From Bacteroidota bacterium (GTDB taxonomy: Bacteria; Bacteroidota; Bacteroidia; B-17B0; Aurantibacillaceae), in assembly GCA_025359355.1 (NCBI GenBank), contig JANYGR010000151.1, positions 1 to 15,594 on the forward strand: a stretch of DNA of 15,594 nt, read 5' to 3'. Below the pieces are notes generated by a model that was not told where the DNA came from, ran no database searches, and saw only the letters and a program-made list of their open reading frames with translations. Both the position numbers and the translations under genes were made by a program. Position 1 is the first letter of the stretch, and each line of letters starts with the position of its first letter. This document shows positions 14,681 to 15,594 of this stretch, in pieces.

Positions 14681-15594
14681 ATGAATCAAAAATTACCCCT
14701 TTATAAACCCTCTGCCTTTCTTCCTCAACTCGAAGGGCTGAGAGCTTATGCTATTCTGTTTGTGATTATAGCCCATTGGCAAGTAGATGGAAATGCTTAT
14801 GAATACTGGATCAGGTGGGCAGGTGTGTGGGGCATTACTTTTTTTTATGTATTGAGTGGATTTTTAATTGGGAATATAGTTTTAAAAGAAAATGAAAATT
14901 TAAAAGACAAAACGCTCAAGACTATTCTACCTGTTTTAAAGGTGTTTTATGTGAGGCGTATGCTACGGATCTTTCCTATTTACTACCTCACAATTTTTAT
15001 ATTGTTAATTATTGGTTTTCCATTATGCATTGATAAAGTATTTCCCTGGTTGTTTTTTCATGCCAGTAATTTGTATATATTTTTTCATGGATGGATTTGG
15101 CCTATCACCCATTTTTGGTCTTTAGCAGTGGAAGAACATTTTATTTTGATTTTCCCCTTACTCATCTTTTTTATTCCCAAACGTTTTGTATTACACACTA
15201 TTATCGGCATGGGCATTACTGGCATCCTCTGCCGAACAGGCTTGTATTTAGCTCATCGCGAGTATTACCATATTTTTACTTTCTCAAGTTTTGATTCATT
15301 AGCCATTGGTGTTTTGTTGGCCTATTTAAAAATGAAATACCAAACCATTTCTTACATGCATCTTGTAGGTGTGGTAGGATTGGTGTTATATGTGTTTTTA
15401 CCCTTACCATCCTTCCTGTATTTTACAGGTAAAACATTTTTAAAAGTGGCTATACCTTCTGCTGCATTATTTAGTATGGCTTTTGTGTATTATGCTTCCA
15501 ATGGCATAGGCGGTGTTGCCAAGTTCTTTCTCGAAAATAAATTATGTTTATACATAGGTAAAATAGGTTATGGCTTATATGTGTACCATAATTT
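14681..15594 (+). CDS. OafA/YrhL-type membrane acyltransferase (acyltransferase family 3), 3'-truncated
   Basis: Open from the ATG at 14681 to the window edge (304 full codons). Conserved blocks of the acyltransferase 3 family are clear: LEGLRAYAILFVIIAHW (18-33; R21 and H32), FFYVLSGFLIG (54-64), FYVRRMLRIFPIYYL (89-103), HFWSLAVEEHF (144-154; E151, E152), FDSLAIGVLLAY (204-215) and YGLYVYHN at the end. Several hydrophobic helices make it an integral inner-membrane protein. The family transfers acetyl or other acyl groups to surface sugars such as O-antigen or exopolysaccharide; the substrate here is unknown. The family is usually about 350-400 residues, so roughly the last 50-100 are missing. 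Its upstream region, with a -7 box, lies in palindromic element 2. Confidence 0.92.
   Translation, partial: MNQKLPLYKPSAFLPQLEGLRAYAILFVIIAHWQVDGNAYEYWIRWAGVWGITFFYVLSGFLIGNIVLKENENLKDKTLKTILPVLKVFYVRRMLRIFPIYYLTIFILLIIGFPLCIDKVFPWLFFHASNLYIFFHGWIWPITHFWSLAVEEHFILIFPLLIFFIPKRFVLHTIIGMGITGILCRTGLYLAHREYYHIFTFSSFDSLAIGVLLAYLKMKYQTISYMHLVGVVGLVLYVFLPLPSFLYFTGKTFLKVAIPSAALFSMAFVYYASNGIGGVAKFFLENKLCLYIGKIGYGLYVYHN

Noticed and set aside
15091..15294. Plus-strand open frame near the window end
   Set aside because: It is an out-of-frame shadow of the acyltransferase gene, whose true frame is open throughout.

Overview
The window looks like chromosomal DNA from an AT-rich member of the Bacteroidota, probably of flavobacterial or related type. 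The evidence is a type IX secretion (T9SS) substrate with SprB repeats and a type B C-terminal signal, secreted proteins whose signal peptides end in S-Q or G-Q, several promoter-like TAnnTTTG boxes, no clear Shine-Dalgarno sequences, and family-level resemblance of the DUF1571 and type-23 proteins to Bacteroidota homologues. No tRNA, rRNA, CRISPR array, transposase or phage gene was seen.

Layout. (1) 2-6115, +: the 3' 2037 codons of a giant secreted surface protein. It has about 20 SprB-type repeats, then Ig/PKD-like modules, then the T9SS sorting domain, and is closed by a very strong terminator (6139-6174). (2) 6178-6311: a small palindromic intergenic element. (3) 6337-6906, +: purN. Its 3' end overlaps, tail to tail, a minus-strand pair: a secreted GH73 glucosaminidase with LysM domains (6893-7804) and, upstream of it, an AlkD-like HEAT-repeat DNA glycosylase (7801-8553), joined by an ATGA overlap. 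(4) 8574-10679, +: a secreted prolyl oligopeptidase, divergent from the AlkD gene and convergent with a secreted DUF1571/LysM protein (10764-11612, -). (5) 11850-13133, +: kdsB and aroK, 12 bp apart. (6) 13201-14653: a secreted protein resembling the 'polymorphic toxin type 23' family, bracketed by two related palindromic elements of about 250 bp. (7) 14681 to the window end, +: an OafA-like membrane acyltransferase, cut by the edge.

Most genes serve the cell envelope: T9SS adhesin, peptidoglycan hydrolase, LysM proteins, CMP-Kdo synthesis for lipopolysaccharide and an O-acyltransferase. Housekeeping metabolism (purN, aroK) is interspersed. No single pathway unites the window.

The most unusual signal is non-coding. 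Four gaps carry nested inverted-repeat elements (about 134, 146, 248 and 258 bp). The last two share sequence with each other and with a fragment near 10.7 kb, and they flank the type-23 gene in mirror-image arrangement. A second unusual signal is in the giant repeat protein, whose repeats fall into two classes with linked head and tail features.
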